The notes beneath the pieces were generated by a model. It had not been told where the DNA came from. It made no database searches and worked only from the letters and a program-made list of their open reading frames with translations. From Onthophagus taurus (lineage: Eukaryota; Arthropoda; Insecta; Coleoptera; Scarabaeidae): DNA of 64,000 nt. Numbering within the stretch: the first letter of the stretch is position 1; each line of letters starts with the position of its first letter. The position numbers were made by a program, and so were the translations under genes. This document shows, piece after piece, positions 62,001 through 64,000 of the stretch. The DNA is taken from positions 9,922,501 to 9,986,500 of the forward strand of contig NC_091975.1 of the NCBI RefSeq assembly GCF_036711975.1, in the 5' to 3' direction.

Positions 62001-62944
62001 ATATTGCTATGCAACAACAGCAAGGTAAGAATTAAAGTAAAATTCCTTGACAGGCGATTTGCAGTCTGTCGCTCGTCTCGGAATAGTACCATTATAATAA
62101 TGCAATTAAAAATTATTAAAAAAATGAATTAGGCTTGGGAACAAGCATGCCTGGAACAATGTTTTCAAGTAGTAACCTGCAAGTGCACAACGCCTTCTAT
62201 ACGGGGGCAACTTGTTTGCAATCGCCGGGTGTACCCTTAAAATTAGCCGTCGGAAACGAGTCGAATTCCGGTTTTGCGCCAGCTCAAGCACCGCCAACAT
62301 TCTATTTTGCGCCATTGAATAGTTCGGTGGCGGTACCGCTCTCTTCTGCGACAACAACGAGCCCCGCCGCCGCCGCCGCCGCGCAACCGGTCAAAGTGCA
62401 AACCGTCGCCTCGCACGCCGAAGTCAACCAAAGTACGGCGATTAGCGATCGACCGAAAGCCAAACCCGTCTCGAAGAAAGATTGCAAGAACCTGCGCAAA
62501 CAACCGTATCAGCCGAACTTGTACGGCGCGGCGCAACCTTTGCTCTTCCCACAACCGTTAACGCAAACCCAACCGAATACGACCACTCAAACTCAACAGC
62601 AACCGTCTCAACAAAACGGTCAACAAGACGCTGGGAAATTAAGCGTCGTGGAAACTGTAAACGTTCAACAATTAGATTTGGAAACTTTGGATCAAACGTT
62701 TGATTTGAAAGATGAGGCGCAAGAAAATTTGTTGACGGCTCAGATTTTACATCAGATTCATAATTCTCCACAACTAAATTCTATAAGGGCTGCATTTGTT
62801 GGGTCACCCGTGCAGTCTTATCCAACAACATTAGACGAGACCATGATCGCGACTTTAGCAGCACACCAACAAGAACCCCCACCTACAGATGTATCTCGAG
62901 TGGAATATTTCGCCGTTCCAACCGGAAATACCACTCAATTACAG
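50055..62944 (+). CDS. mask: mask/ANKHD1, N-terminal part (continues beyond window)
   Basis: Exons are 50055-50291, 55571-55709, 55795-56096, 56230-56377, 56437-57003, 60652-61413, 61485-61819, 61877-62024 and 62133-62944; 1,150 codons are in the window. The product is a large ankyrin-repeat and KH-domain cofactor (Hippo/Yorkie and receptor tyrosine kinase signalling in flies). Exon 1 is Ser/Thr/Asn-rich, then acidic (SESEEDSVSE). Exon 2 has SVDPETQARLEALLKAAG and exon 3 has DPEVLRRLTSSVSCALDEAA, both family hallmarks. The first block of about 15 ankyrin repeats spans residues ~175-690 (NENGHTPLMEAASAGH, GADQEHKTDEMHTALMEA). Exon 9 is Gln/Ala-rich. The second ankyrin block and KH domain must lie downstream. 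Introns 1 (5.3 kb) and 5 (3.6 kb) are repeat-bearing. The ATG at 50055 is chosen because its frame joins exon 2 without a stop. Confidence 0.94.
50433..52640. other. mask intron 1, first part: no gene seen
   Basis: AT-rich intron sequence. A motif AGATGGCGTT sits at about 51373. From 51770 to 52010 there is a loose repeat of CAGTATCTAG and TTCTGCCA phrases, like the one at 10320-10510. I see no coding exon, although an alternative first exon cannot be excluded. Confidence 0.5.
53170..53640 (-). pseudogene. LINE reverse-transcriptase C-terminal fragment
   Basis: A minus-strand frame starting near 53620 reads NYTLIRPVLTYASETW, then KREEETLRVFERRM, the conserved post-palm block of LINE reverse transcriptases, and stays open to 53181. 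It lies in mask intron 1. The region 52640-53160 next to it has AT-rich ORFs but no recognisable domain. Confidence 0.75.
53650..53930 (-). pseudogene. RNase H fragment of a retrotransposon
   Basis: On the minus strand, frames broken by indels give ADTSKTIGSGVGI, SSDATIFQVLVLAINFC and DSWDALKAIQAYT. These align with the RNase H fragment at 15404-15619 (TDASKT, GVGMGI, FQAEVLAINFC). It is part of the same LINE family, and with the fragment at 53170-53640 may be one decayed copy. Confidence 0.65.
54130..55570. other. mask intron 1, last part: no gene seen
   Basis: No recognisable repeat or exon. The stretch 55260-55560 is less AT-rich, with CG dinucleotides and phrases such as CGCGAAAGAG, and could be an alternative promoter or 5' UTR of mask. 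No in-frame ATG precedes exon 2 here, so any transcript starting there would need an internal start codon. Confidence 0.35.
57320..60530 (+). repeat. ~353-bp dimeric tandem repeat in mask intron 5 (~9 copies)
   Basis: The phrase ATTTCTTGAAGGATCCTTCT recurs at about 57373, 57712, 58065, 58418, 58771, 59124, 59477, 59839 and 60202, a period of 353 bp in the middle and 339-363 at the edges. Each unit has two related halves of ~176 bp: one with GCCGTTTTGAAAAATCAC, the other with CCCATTTTGGAAAATAAC, both followed by TTTTTGAGAAA. Two adjacent 353-bp units form a 706-bp repeat at 57720-59132. There are no open frames. Confidence 0.95.
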
Positions 62945-63064
62945 GTAATTAAAAATATACAGGATATTTTCCGCATCAGAGCATTATAAGGTTGTAGGAT
63001 AATTTAACTTAAAACGATCTATTTGGGGTGAACGGTCAAATAAAGTACAGGAACAACTTTTTAC

Positions 63065-63116
63065 AATTTGCTAATATATTTCGGTTGTCGAATTACAACC
63101 TTTATCAGAGCGAATT
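63065..63116 (-). ncRNA. Decayed hammerhead-ribozyme-like motif
   Basis: On the minus strand the order is AATTCGCT, CTGATAA, A, GGTTGT-AATTCG-ACAACC, GAAA, TATATT, AGCAAATT. This gives stem I (7 of 8 pairs), a perfect 6-bp stem II, and the GAAA core, as in hammerheads of Penelope-like elements. The core CUGAUAA differs from CUGANGA at one base and an extra A precedes stem II, so activity is doubtful. It lies in mask intron 9. Confidence 0.35.
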
Positions 63117-63479
63117 TACATTTGCTGTTAAAGAGAAAAAATTTCTTAAAATGATAGAAATTTTATAAAATATAATTAAAAACTTAATTGTTTATGAAGT
63201 TGGTAAACTAAAAACGTTATTGAATATATTGCGCTTTTTACGTCGAGCGTATGTGGACAACCTGGTGTGCGATTCGTTTTGACGCATGCGAACATATTCG
63301 TCACACCCATAATCTTTATTTTTAAAATCGTCATGCCCAGTGCGTAAAAAATGAATTACAATTTCTGCTTATTAGGTTTATTTCATTATTAAAACAACAT
63401 AATAACTATCACTAGAACAACACTAGACCTAGAAACTTTCGAGTTAAGTCGTGCGTCTTTGCACTAATATCGTCATTCC

Positions 63480-64000
63480 TTCCTTTTGTTTTTATAACAA
63501 AAGACGCATAGTTTTGTCGGCTTTTGTTTTGTTGTAGGTGGAATGATATCTCGGAAATGTCGCTCTAGTAGCCAAGAAGATCTTGGTGTCCTTGATCGTG
63601 TCATATTTTTCGCCAAGCATTTCACCAAGTTTTCTATGAATTTGGTAACAATTTATGGTAGTTATGTTCAAAAAGTGGCGAAATATTTTCAAGTAAAATT
63701 TTTTTGGGCTCCTGGCAGAGGAATAAAAATATAAGTATTGTCCGCTAGGTCTATTTTACAACTGCTATAGGCTTTTTTTACTGTATGTCCTCTTTTCAAA
63801 ATTACATCTTGAGTGTCGTTGTCGTGGAAGGAGCTTACTATTATCATATCTTTTTTGTCTTTCCATTTCAACATCATCTGCTTCTTTCTAAATTGTTCAA
63901 TTTGTTCACCTCTTACTACTTTTGTGTGTTTAACTTCTTCTGTGATTCCTCTCCTGTTTGATCGGACAGTTCCTACACAGTCAGTCTTACATTTCGCTAG
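63480..64000 (-). pseudogene. piggyBac-type transposase fragment
   Basis: Reading inward from the window end on the minus strand: GTVRSNRRGITEEVKH, then MMLKWKDKKDMIIVSSFHD, and after frame changes RHFRDIIPPTTKQKPTKLC, KLCVFCYKNKRKE. These are the C-terminal half and start of the cysteine-rich tail of piggyBac transposases. It is a different copy from that in MED14 intron 3, and its 5' part lies beyond the window. Stops show it is inactive. Confidence 0.8.

Noticed and set aside
62243-62771. Minus-strand ORFs of 65-109 codons opposite mask exon 9
   Set aside because: They lie antisense to a well-supported Gln/Ala-rich exon and show no recognisable domain.

Overview
The window is nuclear DNA from an insect. 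Five protein-coding genes are split by small GT-AG introns, mostly about 45-65 bp where no repeat has landed. The DNA is AT-rich and crowded with LINEs, piggyBac and mariner-type transposons, MITEs and satellite arrays. The gene set and repeat style would fit a beetle, but the order is a guess that only a homology search could settle.

Layout: 1-7.5 kb is a repeat graveyard: a LINE reverse transcriptase, a TA-flanked MITE, a second LINE split by a Tc1/mariner copy, and a six-copy 294-bp tandem array. A complete three-exon arginase gene (+) lies at 7.8-9.0 kb. From 9.06 to 15.9 kb there are nested DNA transposons and a LINE with a clear target-site duplication. MED14, the Mediator scaffold subunit (-), fills 16.06-30.57 kb in nine exons. 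Two of its introns are inflated by nested elements, one being a piggyBac with TTAA flanks that carries a 3-kb satellite array. FARSB, the cytosolic phenylalanyl-tRNA synthetase beta subunit (+), follows head to head at 31.08-41.98 kb in eight exons; two of its introns hold the same 173-bp satellite. SMU1, a LisH/WD40 splicing factor (+), is at 42.84-49.50 kb. Its first two exons and upstream region are tandemly duplicated, and its third intron holds triple-nested MITEs plus a 3-kb hairpin-rich array. The N-terminal 1,150 codons of mask/ANKHD1 (+) run from 50.06 kb past the window end. One of its introns carries a 353-bp dimeric satellite.

The genes are housekeeping loci in separate pathways: urea and polyamine metabolism, transcription, translation, splicing and ankyrin-KH signalling. 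I see no shared pathway. What links them is a common pattern: compact exons and tiny introns, with almost all extra length made of repeats placed inside individual introns. I see no tRNA, rRNA, CRISPR or prokaryotic operon signals.
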